From contig OW204012.1 in NCBI GenBank assembly GCA_934047225.1, forward strand, positions 8,618,001-8,682,000: a DNA stretch of 64,000 nucleotides. The letters run 5' to 3'. Position numbers and translations under genes: made by a program. Origin of the DNA: Ypsolopha sequella (lineage: Eukaryota; Arthropoda; Insecta; Lepidoptera; Ypsolophidae). The notes beneath the pieces were generated by a model. That model was given only the letters and a program-made list of their open reading frames with translations, searched no databases and had not been told where the DNA came from. Below, piece by piece: positions 49,834-61,567 of this stretch. Position 1 is the stretch's first letter, and each line of letters opens with the position of its first letter.

Positions 49834-50730
49834 CTTACATGAGAAGAGTGCATCCGTAAGACGAAAGAACATAAACTCATCCCTTAAATTTTTATGGACA
49901 TCAAAACACTCATTTTATATTCCTTTTTTTGGATTTAGAAAGTACTTGCGAAACACACTCCTAATACTTGCAATATTTGTGAGATACATACATTATGTCA
50001 CTTCTAATTATATAGCCAAAAATACATACTCAAGACTAGGTAAGTGGTCAGTGACCCTTTTTGAGAAAAAACACAATAAAAACAATAGGTTTCCTTTACT
50101 AATTGACTGGGGGTTATTCTTAAATCAGTACAGGGCACAATTTTATTTTGTGTTTTTCGCTAAAAGGGTCATTGCACCTTGGTCTTGACCACTTACCGAG
50201 TCTCCCGTTTATACGGACGGACAGACGGACAGCCTAAATAATAAATTTAGTCATTTTACTTTGAAATTGAAGTACTCTCCGAAGACAACTTCATCCCCCT
50301 TTTCACCCCTTCGGGGTTGAATTTATCACAAACGCTGAGACACGTATAAAGTAATTTTTAATTGTCAGTCTAAACACAAAATTTAAAGATCCTAACTTCG
50401 AAACAGACGAACTTTATAATAAAGAACTTTCATACTAACTTTCATTTTTTTTACCGTCATCTAGACCTCACCGAGCCCGTTCTTAGAGTACCATGAACAT
50501 GGGTCTAGCATCAGCCGTTTGGGAGATATAGGCCTGTAAAGTTTTGACACTTTCGGCAGACAGATCTCGTCGAGACCTTTACCTAGACACCCATCAACAT
50601 GGGTCTAACTCCAGCCGTTTGGGCGATACAGGCCGTCAAAGTTTTGACATTAAAAAAAAACTTTTTTTGGCATCCCGTGGTCCAACCCCTAGAAATGCAC
50701 TACCTTCCGTTTAAAAGATATTTTGCTTGG
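49834..50730. other. Repeat-derived intergenic DNA
   Basis: A mirrored GTAAGTGGTCAGTGACC / GTCTTGACCACTTACCGAGT pair at 50040 and 50182 suggests an old foldback. Two copies of CATGGGTCTA(G/A)C-TCAGCCGTTTGGG lie at 50498 and 50597. Confidence 0.4.
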
Positions 50731-50797
50731 ATATAGATAGATATAGATAGATAGATAGACAGATAGATAGATTGTGGATATATAGATCGATAGATAT
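50731..50797. repeat. (GATA)n microsatellite
   Basis: ATATAGATAGATATAGATAG followed by interrupted GATA/GACA units. Confidence 0.9.
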
Positions 50798-50812
50798 CTC
50801 GAAAGGAAAAAA

Positions 50813-51450
50813 TGGAACCCTAATAGGATCACTTGTGTGGCTGTCTGTCTGTCCGTCGGTTACAGTCGATTTGCTCTAGCACACATACTTTCAAGAATTT
50901 TCATGTCCACTATATTAAATTGCAAAATCGATGCCATTTTCACAATAAACGTCTCAACAAACCATAAAAACGACACCCATATTGATATTTACACATTTCA
51001 ACATTTAAACCCCATCGCACCCCAACAGGGCATGATGGTATTTCACGTCTACTACGTTGTATTTTAAAATCGTAGTCGTTTTCGTGATCAGCGACCCGAT
51101 AAACCATACAAACGATATCCATGTTGATTTTCAGAATTTGTTACCCTATTTCCCCCAATTAGGGGTTGAATTCTGAAAAAACCTGAAACACGTATTTACT
51201 CATTTATTGATAAGAGTACTCCTGTGAAGTTTCGAATAAAATAGTCTAACTATTCTTGTTTCCCCATACAAACTTTGGAACCCCGTTTCACCCTCTTAGG
51301 GGGTTAATTTTGAAAAATCCTTTCTGAGTGCACCCCTAGACCTCTAAAGGAACCTACTTGCCAAATTTGCAATCTCTAGACCCAACGGTTTGGGCTGTGC
51401 GTTGATATGTCAGTCAGTCAGTCAGTCAGGTTCTTCTTTTATATATTTAG
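50813..51450. repeat. 'GGAACCCTAATAGGATCAC...GTCAGTCAGTCAG' repeat
   Basis: Begins GGAACCCTAATAGGATCACT and GGCTGTCTGTCTGTCC, ending GGTTTGGGCTGTGCGTTGAT and (CAGT)n. The same end motif, truncated, is at 8215-8258. Confidence 0.55.
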
Positions 51451-51810
51451 AAGATTAGATTAGATAGATAGATTAAAGTAAAAACCCGTTCATATTATTT
51501 ATGGACTAAATTCTGTAAAAACTTTATTGAACTCTTAACAGGACAGATATTTCGTAGCAACTTTGTTTTTTTTTTTAATAATAAAATTAGTGAAAAATGT
51601 TGTCATTTTGACTTTTTTCCAGAATCCGTCCCTCTCGCACTGCGGATCTTTCCGCATGGAGTAACAGGGTAGTATGCAAGTGGAACCTATCCTCTTAAAG
51701 CCACACGGCAGCGGCACTAATAACGACGATGCTCATTACGAAGGCATGAAAATTGTATTTATATTGTTTTATGATAATTTATATTATTTTATATTGTTTT
51801 TTTTACTTAC

Positions 51811-52196
51811 TCCACAGTCGAGCCCGGCATCAGCTCTACCACCTGTACTCGGGCTCAACTGTGGAGGTACCACCATCTTACTTGGAGACCCCCTCGAAGT
51901 AATTCGGGGGAGAGTAAGAGGACAGCTCACAGGCAAAAAACCAGGAGGCCCACCATGCCTGGGACCGATGGATGGCGGTATGTCCATCCCTAATAGCCGG
52001 GCCTTATATGGAACAGACTGGTGACGGACAGCGTCGTCACTGGTGCGAGGGCTCCGGCACCGCGCTCACCAACCCGCCTGCCCAGCGTGTGTGAGTATGG
52101 GCAATTCTTCCAGGATGACCGTCAAGAGTGGCAAAGTCCTGGAAAGGCTTATGTCCAGCAGTGGACGAACTAGGCTGATGGATGATGATGATGTTA
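51811..52196 (+). repeat. Family A repeat with inverted 5' fragment
   Basis: The plus-strand full copy (51846-52196) is preceded by an inverted 32-bp piece of its own 5' head (51811-51842), giving a head-to-head junction. It ends in (ATG)n (GATGGATGATGATGATG). Confidence 0.85.
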
Positions 52197-52289
52197 ATTT
52201 ATACTATATAGAATTTGGTTTGTCGGCTCTTGGTGAAACATAATCATGGATGAATAAAAATAAACACTTCGTTATATTACTTGTATTCA

Positions 52290-52633
52290 CAGTGGCGTAT
52301 TTACCCTAGGGCCAACAGGGCCATGGCCCGGGGCGGCGCTTAACTTTGTTGGGCGCCTTTCATAATCAATCGTTATCTTTTATATTATTTCTTTTTGACT
52401 TTATACCTTTATAAAAAAAATTTCCATCTAAAAAAAATTTAATATTGAATAAATGGTGCTTATATCTTTGTATGGCCTTTTGAGTTTTTCATTATCACTA
52501 TTCTCAGCCCAAATCAACACACTGCTGGGTTTAATTTAATTTAAGTATTGAAATGTTTTTGCTTTTTTCTCGTTCATTTATGGGGCAGCAAATCTTAATG
52601 GCCCAGGGCGCCAAATCTTGAAATACGGTACTG
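52290..52633. mobile_element. hAT-like MITE, 8-bp TSD TGTATTCA
   Basis: CAGTGGCGTATTT at the left end and AAATACGGTACTG at the right; TGTATTCA at 52282-52289 and 52634-52641. A CAGTG terminus with an 8-bp duplication is typical of hAT. Interior GGCCATGGCCCGGGGCGGCG. Confidence 0.85.
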
Positions 52634-52641
52634 TGTATTCA

Positions 52642-53085
52642 TACGCAGTGTTTGTGCGACATGTAAATAAACCATCCCTTGATAATGCCACTAAGGCAAA
52701 ACTACATGGTTGGGAAATAGTGAAATAATAGGTGTGAAAAAGTGTTTTATTAATCCGTGTAGAATGTGTTTGTCGTAGAATATTTTAAATATCTGTAAAA
52801 AATTAATACATTATTTTTATTTTTGGTTTTTCAGCGTTCATAACTTATTTGTAGTGATATTAATTGCTATAAAAATATGGGTAGTATTTAAACGAGCGAA
52901 TATAAATTCAAATTTAGGGTGTAAAAATACTGAATATAGCGTACTAAAATACTAAGTGGACTGGGGGCGAATAAAAATGTTGAAAACGGCGACTTGAAAA
53001 TACAAATTTCAGGTGAGTTGAATAATTCTGAGGCGAACAATTTTATATTTTAGTGACAATTTAATTTTAATTAATAAAACTAGGG
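52642..53085. other. No feature recognised
   Basis: AT-rich non-coding sequence. Confidence 0.35.
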
Positions 53086-53195
53086 ACGTGTCGCTCCGCT
53101 TCGCTTCGCTCGGCTCCTTATTTTATCGTACATGTAAACCTAACACGCTCCTCCTCGCTTCGCTCGTCGTCGCACCTATTATTTGACTTTTTGTA
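53086..53195. repeat. 'CGCTTCGCTC' repeat fragment
   Basis: GGACGTGTCGCTCCGCTTCG and ACACGCTCCTCCTCGCTTCG, as at 6600 and 17040. Confidence 0.6.
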
Positions 53196-53626
53196 AAATA
53201 TTTTCGAATTCGCCCACTCAGTATTTATTTTTAGTCGCACGCTTTGGTATTTATTGCGGACACTAGAAGTCGCTAATTATATTTTAGTCGCTCGATTAAT
53301 AATTTCCCTAAAAATATTTAGGTAAAGTACAGGTTCCGGCAGTAAATAATGCACATCGTATCGACAATACTTATAGCGTCATCTCTGTCGCACGAAGCAC
53401 TAACAGTCCGGTGACAGAGACGAAGTCGAAGATAGCCGATGTGCATGGCGGCCATGATTAACCCCCCCTTTTCCCCCAACAGAGTGGGTTTTCGCTTTGG
53501 CGCCTGGACTCAAAATGCGTAGATCAAGGAACTCATGTGATGAGGCACATGCATACCGAAAATTAACTTCAGCTATCGTGGTTCTCTCGTTTAATGTACG
53601 TCTAAAAGCTTTTTTTTTTTATTATT

Positions 53627-54120
53627 ATTGCCCTGTACTGTCCATTATTCTAAATTCTAAATTGTATTATTGTAATTGGTTTTTTATTATGTGTATGAGC
53701 ATTCCTACCTGCAACGAGAATGAAAATGTTATAAGTTGTAATGGGTCAATCTGAAAATCAGCGCTGTAACGTTTTTAACTTATAGCAAATTTTTTTTTTT
53801 TTGGATTTTGGCTGTGATAGTTTGCCACTTTTTACTGCTCTAGTGAAATATATATTTGGTTTAGGAACTTTAAAGTCTTTAGTGTAGTAAATTTGAAGAC
53901 CTACTACGAGGTATTCGCCCTTACATTTAGCCTTCGTATTTTTATCTACAAAGTATTTAATTATTCTTAATTGTAATTGCTTAATTTGGTCTAAGTATGT
54001 TTTGAATGTAAGTAAATGCTCAGATTGGTCCATTTTGTTTACAAAATATGTCTAAATGTATTAATTAAAATTAATTTTTATGTTTTGATTTTGTGGCAAA
54101 TAAATAAATATTTTTTTCTT
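53627..54120 (+). mobile_element. LINE 3' end, (AAATA)n tail
   Basis: CTGTACTGTCCATTATTCTA through GATTTTGTGGCAAATAAATA. The same 3' UTR as 15449-15720 on the other strand. No ORF remains. Confidence 0.6.
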
Positions 54121-54257
54121 TCTTTACGGTTTATTTTCTCCGTCACATATTTGACTATACTTACCACCAGTTGCAGAAAGGATTTTTTAAAATGAATGCT
54201 GTTACTTTCTTTGTCAAAAACAGTTCAAAGTTCATTAAAGCCGATTCTGCACTGGTA

Positions 54258-54366
54258 GCATAGTGAATCACAACTGCAAGGAGCGTGACGTCAGTGACGT
54301 ACTGTTTAAATGCAAAAACATCGTGTCACGCTCCTCGCACTTGTGATTTAACTGCTACGAGTGCTG
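54258..54366. mobile_element. Family D foldback fragment nested in family L
   Basis: GGTAGCATAGTGAATCACAA ... GTGATTTAACTGCTACGAGT. The core palindrome GCAAGGAGCGTGACG / TGTCACGCTCCTCGCA is the same as at 8815-8900. Confidence 0.75.
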
Positions 54367-54504
54367 AAGGCTTTAATTTTAGTTTTAGTGCTGTCAAAAC
54401 TACATTTTTTTGACTGCAAAATAGTCCTTAATTGTTAGGAGGAGAAGCTAATTTACTTTGGAAAAATTCAAGTTTTGACAGCAGAGAAAGCACTAAAACT
54501 AAAA

Positions 54505-56186
54505 TAGCGTTCCTAAACGCCTGGGTAAATGTAACATTTTGTCAGGTAGCACGACCGGCGGGTACCCGGTCTTTTCCACCAGTCGTGCAACTGGACAAGA
54601 TAAAATTAAACAGGGACCCAATTGTAACCTAATCGATGGTAAAAGGTTCTGAAGAAAACTTCGAGGTACTTTACAATTAAGTGTAGGTATTTAACTTTAT
54701 CACAAAACAAAACGTCAATTCCACAAGCCAAAGGTGTTACAGAAAAATTATACTTAGTTACAAGCTTTTGGCCAAGACCTTCATTTGACATATATCTTGC
54801 CAAGACATTACTAAACCTTAAAGACCTTTAAATAGTTGTGTCAGGGACCGCCTTAACATCAGGTAGTAATATTACATTGGAATTAGTATTGCCATGACAA
54901 AAAAAAATAAACAATTAAGTGATAACTAGATGTGTTTGTTACCGCCTTAACCAAAGGTAACTAGATTACATGGAAACTTGTGGAATTACATAAAAAAACT
55001 TTAAGGGTAACAATACTTGAAAACATACAAGGGAATTAATTTCCAAAAATAAATCTAGCTCAGGGGAGCCGTAGATCCTACAAACAATAAATATTTGTCG
55101 TACATACACTTTAAACCAAATCGTCTGGTACACCATTCAGTTCTACCAGGTAAAAAAAATATTACGGAACATTAAATTTTTCAGTTTGGGTTATTCGGTG
55201 AAACAGGAAGAAGAATTTACCCTTTGTTACTAATAGGACACATAACTAAGTGTCCTGAAAACATACCGTCCTAGGTATCTTAATTGTGTGTGGATAAAAG
55301 TAAAAATTCCAACACCTACTTGAATTTTTCCATTAAACTCCACGGAAATGACACGCCGTCCGCTGCCCCCTTCAAGGTCAACGATCCTCGTCCACGCAGA
55401 CAAAGGAACTGCTTACTGCGTACACCACGCGGCGATCATACCTCTGCCAGCCGAATAATCACCAACGAGGCAATACAACTTCAAACTTGAAAAATCTGGT
55501 AAATCTCGAAAACATGAAGATCTTGAAAAACACCCTGGAATTAGAAAAGAAAAGACAATATTAAAACCTTTACCACACGGAACAATGAGAACAAAATTCC
55601 GGTGACTCAAAATACAAAGAAAGCAATACATACCATGATCTGACGATAGTCAGAACTCCCTCCAACCCGACGAAAAAAATTCCTTTTCTAAATCAATCCA
55701 AACGCATATGTATAATTTTTCTGAAATACAAAAACAATATTATAGAACCATTCCACACAAATGAATAACCCAAATTTAAACACAAAACCCACCTAATATA
55801 TCAAAAACACAACTCCTGTTGGCACATCCGCCATTTTCATTCGCCGTTGAACGCCATCAAATAAGGAAAACACTCAACACGAGTTTACTGCTACAACTCC
55901 GGCCGACAAATGAACGAGAAAAAACCTCGAGCAATGCAGCAGTCACGCGAGCAACTTATGTCTAATTAAGAGGGTAAACCGAAATTTAACATCAAGCAAA
56001 ACTTTTACGACGCGTAACTTTTTGTGATAACCAACCCTACAAAATTTGCAATGCTACAATTTAAACTGTCAAAGTGAATTTTACATTTCTGACAAGGTTT
56101 ATGAACTGTTCGTTTGAGTAGTTGTGGAACGGGTGACAGTGGATTTTTAACTTTACCCCTGCGCGGCGCGGCGTTTAGGAACGCTA
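54505..56186. mobile_element. 1.68-kb TIR element (TAGCGTTCCTAAACGCC ends)
   Basis: TAGCGTTCCTAAACGCC at 54505-54521 and GGCGTTTAGGAACGCTA at 56170-56186. CTAAAAT is repeated at both junctions and is single in the empty family L copy (43516-43683), so it is a target duplication. ORFs inside are short and unrecognised, so it appears non-autonomous. Confidence 0.8.
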
Positions 56187-56215
56187 CCTAAAATTAAAGC
56201 CTTCAGAATCGGCTT

Positions 56216-57359
56216 CAATAAACCAAAAAAACCTTTTTGCAACTGGCCCTTCGATACACTTATAGATCACCTAAAAATAGCTGTTTCTTAATTGTTATTC
56301 ATCCATCACTAATAGTGATTGCGTTCTTCTAAAGTAGGGCCACTAAGTGATGGCACTTATGACAGCTGCATTTAGTGATGAGGTACATTTCAAATTTCAG
56401 TTAAAAATGAAAATCAAGTGTGAGTTTACTCAACATTAGACACGTCATTCAACATTCAACATAATGATACAAAAGGAAAATGTGTCAAAACCAGTGGTGT
56501 AGCTATCGGAGGGCTATGCAGTGTAGTGCCCCGGTGCCCCCAAGAGATGTTTAAATATCTAAATCGAAAACAGTATTTTCCTATCATTTATTTTCGTTTA
56601 GTTTAACTTCGTCATTGTTTTGTTTTTAATTAAATATTATTGCGTAACTTGGCGACTTCAAACACGACCTATAAAAAAGGAGGAACTTTTTTAAAAAAAA
56701 AATCTTTGCTTCTATACGAATTCTATTGCACAATAAAGCAACATTCAGATCGAAAAATAATAACCGAAACAAGTCGGTCATCACTATCAACAATGAAGTA
56801 TTACATTTTTTTATTCATACTTGCTTATAAATAATTACGATACTTTGTAGGCATTTAAACGTCATAGGCGCCATCACTCAGTGGCTCTACTGTAGTGCGT
56901 GTTAGTTTTTAAACAAAGATTTACGGTGACAAAAAAAAGCTTTTATGTTATATTTCAGACCTTAGAGGATGTACCATTACCAATCTCAGACCAAGAAAGG
57001 TTTTTATACTTAGTCGTTTTTCTCGAAAAAAGTTTATAACTTTTACTCGCCTTTGATCTTTAAAGCGAAGTAAGTTTGAGCAATGGAAATAGATAGATTC
57101 AATAATTTATATTAAATTTTTTTTGTTGTGCGAGTGCCGAGTTTGAATCCCGAACAAGCGAAGCATTATATAATTGAATCACGAGCGTAGCGAGTGATTC
57201 TAAGTTAGAATCCCTGAGCGTGGTAAGGGATTCAAACTCTGCACTTTTACTTGCCTTTGATTTTCGCCAAACTGATTTTATTATCAAAAAAATGGAATTA
57301 AAATGGAATGAGTGATTATCATGAAAAATTCAGCCTTGATTCTTATTTACCCAGGCGAA
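56216..57359. other. Intergenic, no gene recognised
   Basis: CAGTGGTGTAGCTATCGGAG at 56492 resembles the start of a hAT-like MITE, but its other end was not found. Near 57120-57260 there are inverted GATTCAAACTC/GAGTTTGAATCCC words. Confidence 0.35.
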
Positions 57360-57406
57360 ACTGATATGCGAGTGGCCAAAGATATCAAGTTGCTACGATT
57401 GAGAAA

Positions 57407-57935
57407 TATAAAGTACGAGACTCTGCAGTGACACAGTGCAAGCGGTGCTGGCAATATGGGCATGTACAATCTCACTGCTACAGGCCAGAGCAACCAGATT
57501 CTGTTCAGAAAGAAGATGAAAAAGAAATATGGCATGTATGTTACAATTGTCACAAAATCGGGCACACGGCAAGACAAGCGAAGTGTTCGCTGTTTCGGCT
57601 GGAAATAAAGAAACAAAAAGACAGGCGACAAGCTTTCGCCAAAAATAGAACGTGAACAACCGCAACCACCAAAACATACAATACTAACAGTGGCCAGTTC
57701 GAAATTGGATCCAAAACCTGCCAGGACAATATGGACTGAAGAAGTTAGTTTTGCTGCAGCAGTAAGCGGATCGAACAGCTCAGAAACCATAGGTAAGTCT
57801 GCCACGAGCGAATTCAAAGCGAAGGCGTCACCCAATCTACTCAGCAAGGCTAAGGAGCTTATGAAAAGCCTGCAAACAAAGGGATTTCCTGCAGAAACGA
57901 TTCTTGACTTCTTAATGGAACTCATCGATGGATAA
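57407..57935 (+). pseudogene. LINE ORF1 (gag-like), C-terminal part
   Basis: Two zinc knuckles, CKRCWQYGHVQSHC (C-X2-C-X4-H-X4-C) and CYNCHKIGHTARQAKC (C-X2-C-X4-H-X6-C), followed after a frameshift by MASSKLDPKPARTIWTEEVS and a helical tail ending at TAA 57933-57935. Nucleic-acid binding in the retroelement RNP. The stop overlaps the ORF2 start (ATGGATAA). Confidence 0.75.
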
Positions 57936-58872
57936 GTTGCCAAACATGCTCAGAAGAAGGAAACAGTGCGTGAGAATTGTGCACTGTAACATCCAAAGTA
58001 TTCAAAAAAAACATGTGGAACTCAAACAGCTTGCGGTCAAACATAGGCCGGAAATTATAATCGTGAACGAGTACAAGGCAGACTTCACAAAGAGCAAGTA
58101 TAACATACCGGGCTTCAACAAAATCTACGACACCAGGGCAACCCATCTTGTCATGGCAATGTATAATAATATAATTCAATCAGCTGGCCCGGGCATTGAT
58201 AGACCAGTCAGTCAGGACATTCTCTTATTTAATATATTTAGCCTAAATTGTTATACTTACTCATATACAAATTACACAACCATTATACTCACATACACAT
58301 TTACACATTAAATAAACAAGAATTGTCCACTCTCGATGAAATTCGTGCGGCTCTCTGCAGGTGACGACAGAATAACAGCGTCGCAGATTTCTGTTTGCGG
58401 CATTATGCTGAGTCGGAGCCTTTTCCTCTTTGCCGCGACACTCATAGGATAAATTTAAGTTACTTTCTTTTTGTGTTTTAACTTTATTTAATTTTTTTTT
58501 TCTTTTATTTAACTTCTACTTTGTTTTTTGTATGTATGTGTCATGTTTTTGGGAAATAAATGTTATATCTATCTATCTATAAAACAAAATATTCGCTGGA
58601 ATCTAGCTACAGTGATCCCAGGCGTTGATGAGGCAGACCGGCGCATCGAAGGAGTCACCATCAGGTTGGAAACAATCGACGGTGGTATTATTATACGAGG
58701 CCTATACAACCCACATATTCGGTTAAATCAAATTCGAGCAGACTGGGAAGCATTACTAGAAGATAACAACACCTCAATCGATGTCGGGGACTTAAATTTA
58801 AGAATGCAACAATTCGAGCACTCTCAAACGCAAGGAGCAGGCGCGCTAGTACATAGGGCCATCAGAAATTGA
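57928..58872 (+). pseudogene. LINE ORF2 endonuclease domain, interrupted
   Basis: MDKLPNMLRRRKQCVRIVHC then NIQSIQKKHVELKQLAVKHR and IIIVNEYKAD carry the Asn and Glu positions of the AP-like endonuclease. An insertion follows AMYNNI (58173), and the frame resumes in phase at KQNIRWNLATVIPG (58582), then GGIIIRGLYNP and VGDLNLRMQQF (usual GDFN). TGA at 58870-58872 is a nonsense change; the same frame is open beyond it. Confidence 0.75.
58174..58581 (+). mobile_element. About 408-bp insertion in the LINE endonuclease
   Basis: Foreign to the endonuclease frame. It contains GGTGACGACAGAATAACAGC and ends AATAAATGTTATATCTATCT plus (ATCT)n, like a LINE/SINE 3' end. TATAA flanks both sides as a possible short duplication. 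Confidence 0.65.
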
Positions 58873-61098
58873 GAAGCTAAGTTAGTACACACTAGCCTGC
58901 CTTCTCGACCATGCCATCAAGGAAACGGAATACTTCATGTCGCACTGGTAACCCAAGAGGCAATAGAGTATAATTATCGAACTAAGCAACTCGATTCAAT
59001 CTCGCCAGATCATGTTCCGTGGCAATTGGAGGTTGACATAGAGGTAAATGACCATGTGCAACTCAGGCGAACGATGAGAAACGTCACTGAATCCAAGGAG
59101 CCTCGCATAGAATTTCAAGAGCTAATCGAAGCAGACCTACCACTTGCGGAGTCAACTACTGATGCCGAGGCAGACGCATATGTTGAGCAAATGGAAAATA
59201 TACTAAACAAGGCATTGGATGAGATGGCACCACTACGAGAGTCGAAACGACGGGATGAACTGCCGTTAAACATCCAGTACATTATATTACACCACAACCA
59301 AAGCAAACTGAAAGCGAAGAATACACCGACAGGACATATCTTACGAAAGATATACAACACTGCTAAAAACATTTTGAAGCAAGCGCTGCAAAAATATCGA
59401 GAGGCACAATGGAACATCGTCATTGAGGGCGCCGAGAATAACTATGCAAAGATGTGGAAAATTCAACGCTCATTGAAGGCCAAGCCACAGCGCTTACCCG
59501 ACTTGCATGGAGTTGTAACTGAAGAAGATACAATCAACACTTTGGTTGACACGGCAATAGTGAAGGAAGCAAATGTGGATGACAATCACAAAAACTGTGA
59601 GGTCTTCACGCCATACCAACCACTGCCGATGACTGACGTGAAGGAGGTACTGCAAGCTCTTTGCCACTTCAAGAATAAGAAAGCTCCATGGCCTGATCAA
59701 CTGAGGGCTGATGTATTTAAACTTGCTGGGCCGGCATACTATAATGCGCTGGTAAAAATTATAAACTACACTCTGCGAACGGGCTACTATCCAAAGAGAT
59801 GGAAGCTAGGGGACTGTATCTTCTTACATAAACCAGGCAAACCACATACTGAGGCTGCCTCGCATCGTCCAATTACGCTACTCAACATCATAGGGAAGCT
59901 ATGTGAACGCATTATGCTCAGTCGAGTACTCTCGGAGGTAAATCGTCTAAAACTCATCCCGGAGTATCAACACGGCTTTACAAGACAGAGGAACAGGCAC
60001 ACAAATCTTAAGGACGGGCAAGGTTATTACTGATGCCCTTGCTAAAGGAAACAGCGTGGCAATGATCTCCACCGACCTGAGCAAAGCATTCGATTCCATT
60101 AATCACGCAGGGTTGAGCAGGAAACTGTTCGATGCTGGAATGGCGAACAATGTGATAAAGCTTATAGAGAATATAGAGAAGGACGGGAGGTTCGTGGTAA
60201 ATACCGTATCAGGTACTGAAGAAGTCAACCGGTTCCACACGGGGTCCCACAAGGCTCTATTCTGGGACCGATCATCTTCAATTTGAATGTTAGCGATATA
60301 CACAGGAACGATATCGCAGGCATCACACTCTCGCAATACGCTGACGACCTATGCATTCTAAACGAGGCTAATAAACCAGATACGGCATCGCGTCGGGCAG
60401 CATGGGCTGCTGACACGATTATAGAGTACTAAAAGGAATGGAGCCTGCAGTGCAATGTGGGCAAGACGGAGTGCGTGATGTTTACGAACAAACGCAAATA
60501 CGATCGTACTATCCAACTTCGACGAGAGGTATTACCAATAAAGACAAATATTAAGTATATCGGGGTGCACTTCGACCAAAGACTAGTGATGAAGGAACAC
60601 GTTAAAAATACAGTGAAACAAGTGCGTGGTATGCTATCCCCCATCATAGGTTGGTATAGCAAAGTGTCGCTGGAAATGAAAATCAAAGTGATTAAAGCAA
60701 CTCTGTTACCGATTATTGACTATGGCATTGTACAACTATACCCTAGGGTTTGTAAGTCCAAACTAACCGAATTAGAGAGGCAATATCGAATGGCATTGAA
60801 GACAGCAGGTAACTTTCCTCGCAATACGAATTCAAATGCAATTTGGGATATGCTTGATGAGGATCCATGGTACATACGTGCTAGGGGTCTTCATGAAGAC
60901 ATGCTCCGCAAGTTAACAGACCAGCAAATTCCTGGACTTACACTCCCTGGCGAAAAGTATGATAAGTTAAACCATCATAATCATATGTTGCCTGGCCTGC
61001 GTACAGGCGAAATAGATTATGAATGCAAAAAAGAAAGAGGCAAACTGCTCTCCAAACAAACGGTCCCTCCTCGTATAATAATAAAATGTATAGCGTAA
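58873..61098 (+). pseudogene. LINE ORF2 linker and reverse transcriptase, frameshifted
   Basis: SPDHVPWQLEVDIEVNDHVQ closes the endonuclease. RT starts at DVKEVLQALCHFKNKKAPWP, then SHRPITLLNIIGKLCERIML and PEYQHGF. A shift near 60005 leads to MISTDLSKAFDSINHAGLSR, and another near 60240 to GVPQGSILGP and the catalytic box SQYADDLCIL. TAA at 60430-60432 interrupts, then KEWSLQCNVGKTECVMF, KTNIKYIGVHFD and a C-terminal region to the stop at 61096-61098. Confidence 0.8.
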
Positions 61099-61129
61099 GC
61101 GTTACCTAGTTCATGTATGAACTGTGGGT

Positions 61130-61281
61130 CTACCGCGTAATTCTCATTTTCATCAACATTAACTTGAGATTGAAATTTGACGTGCGTGCGACGACACCCG
61201 CCTAACATGCTATCTCTTTTGCACGCGTTGAATTTCGCATGCATTTGCTTGAAGTTGATACAAATGAGAATTACGCGGTAG
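61130..61281. mobile_element. Family M foldback, copy 2, in the LINE 3' UTR
   Basis: CTACCGCGTAATTCTCATTT and its inverse, as at 48553-48704 but opposite in orientation. It lies between the LINE stop and its tail. Confidence 0.8.
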
Positions 61282-61424
61282 ATCCCCTGAGCCCCATACA
61301 CTTTGCATAAGATCTTACATTAAGACACATATGTAAATAACACTGCTCGAACTTGGCGGGCCAAGTAATTGTAACCTGAATTTTATAAAATAAAGTTGAT
61401 TATATTCTATTCTATTCTATTATA

Positions 61425-61533
61425 CTACGATCAAGTCGGATTGAGTGGACAGGTAAACAAAGAAAAGATTTTTTCACACTTGATACCTTTTTAACCGACT
61501 TCAAAAAGGAGGCGGTTCTCAATTCGACTGTAT

Positions 61534-61567
<34 letters not shown>

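Larger units (their letters stand above)
54235..56215. mobile_element. Family L foldback split by two later insertions
   Basis: ATTAAAGCCGATTCTG | family D insert (54258-54366) | CTGAAGGCTTTAATTTTAGT ... GCACTAAAACTAAAAT | 1.7-kb insert | CTAAAATTAAAGCCTTCAGA ATCGGCTT. Compare the uninterrupted copy at 43516-43683. Confidence 0.8.
57360..61420 (+). mobile_element. Degenerate Jockey-type LINE
   Basis: ORF1 with CCHC knuckles, an overlapping ORF2 with AP-endonuclease and reverse-transcriptase domains, and a 3' end with AATAAAG and an (ATTCT)n tail at 61400-61420. It is broken by frameshifts near 57428, 57655, 60005 and 60240, stop codons at 58870 and 60430, an insertion at about 58174-58581 and a foldback at 61130-61281. 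The clade call rests on the ORF layout and RT motifs. Confidence 0.85.

Noticed and set aside
49703..50188. 161-codon plus-strand ORF
   Set aside because: Begins inside the end of a dispersed repeat (TTTGTGCAAAGTTTCAACTC) and shows no domain; reads as chance.
57347..57943. 198-codon antisense ORF over LINE ORF1
   Set aside because: Overlaps the zinc-knuckle ORF in full; hydrophobic composition follows from the opposite strand.
59115..59423. Antisense ORF over the LINE reverse transcriptase
   Set aside because: Shadow of the sense coding sequence; no motifs.
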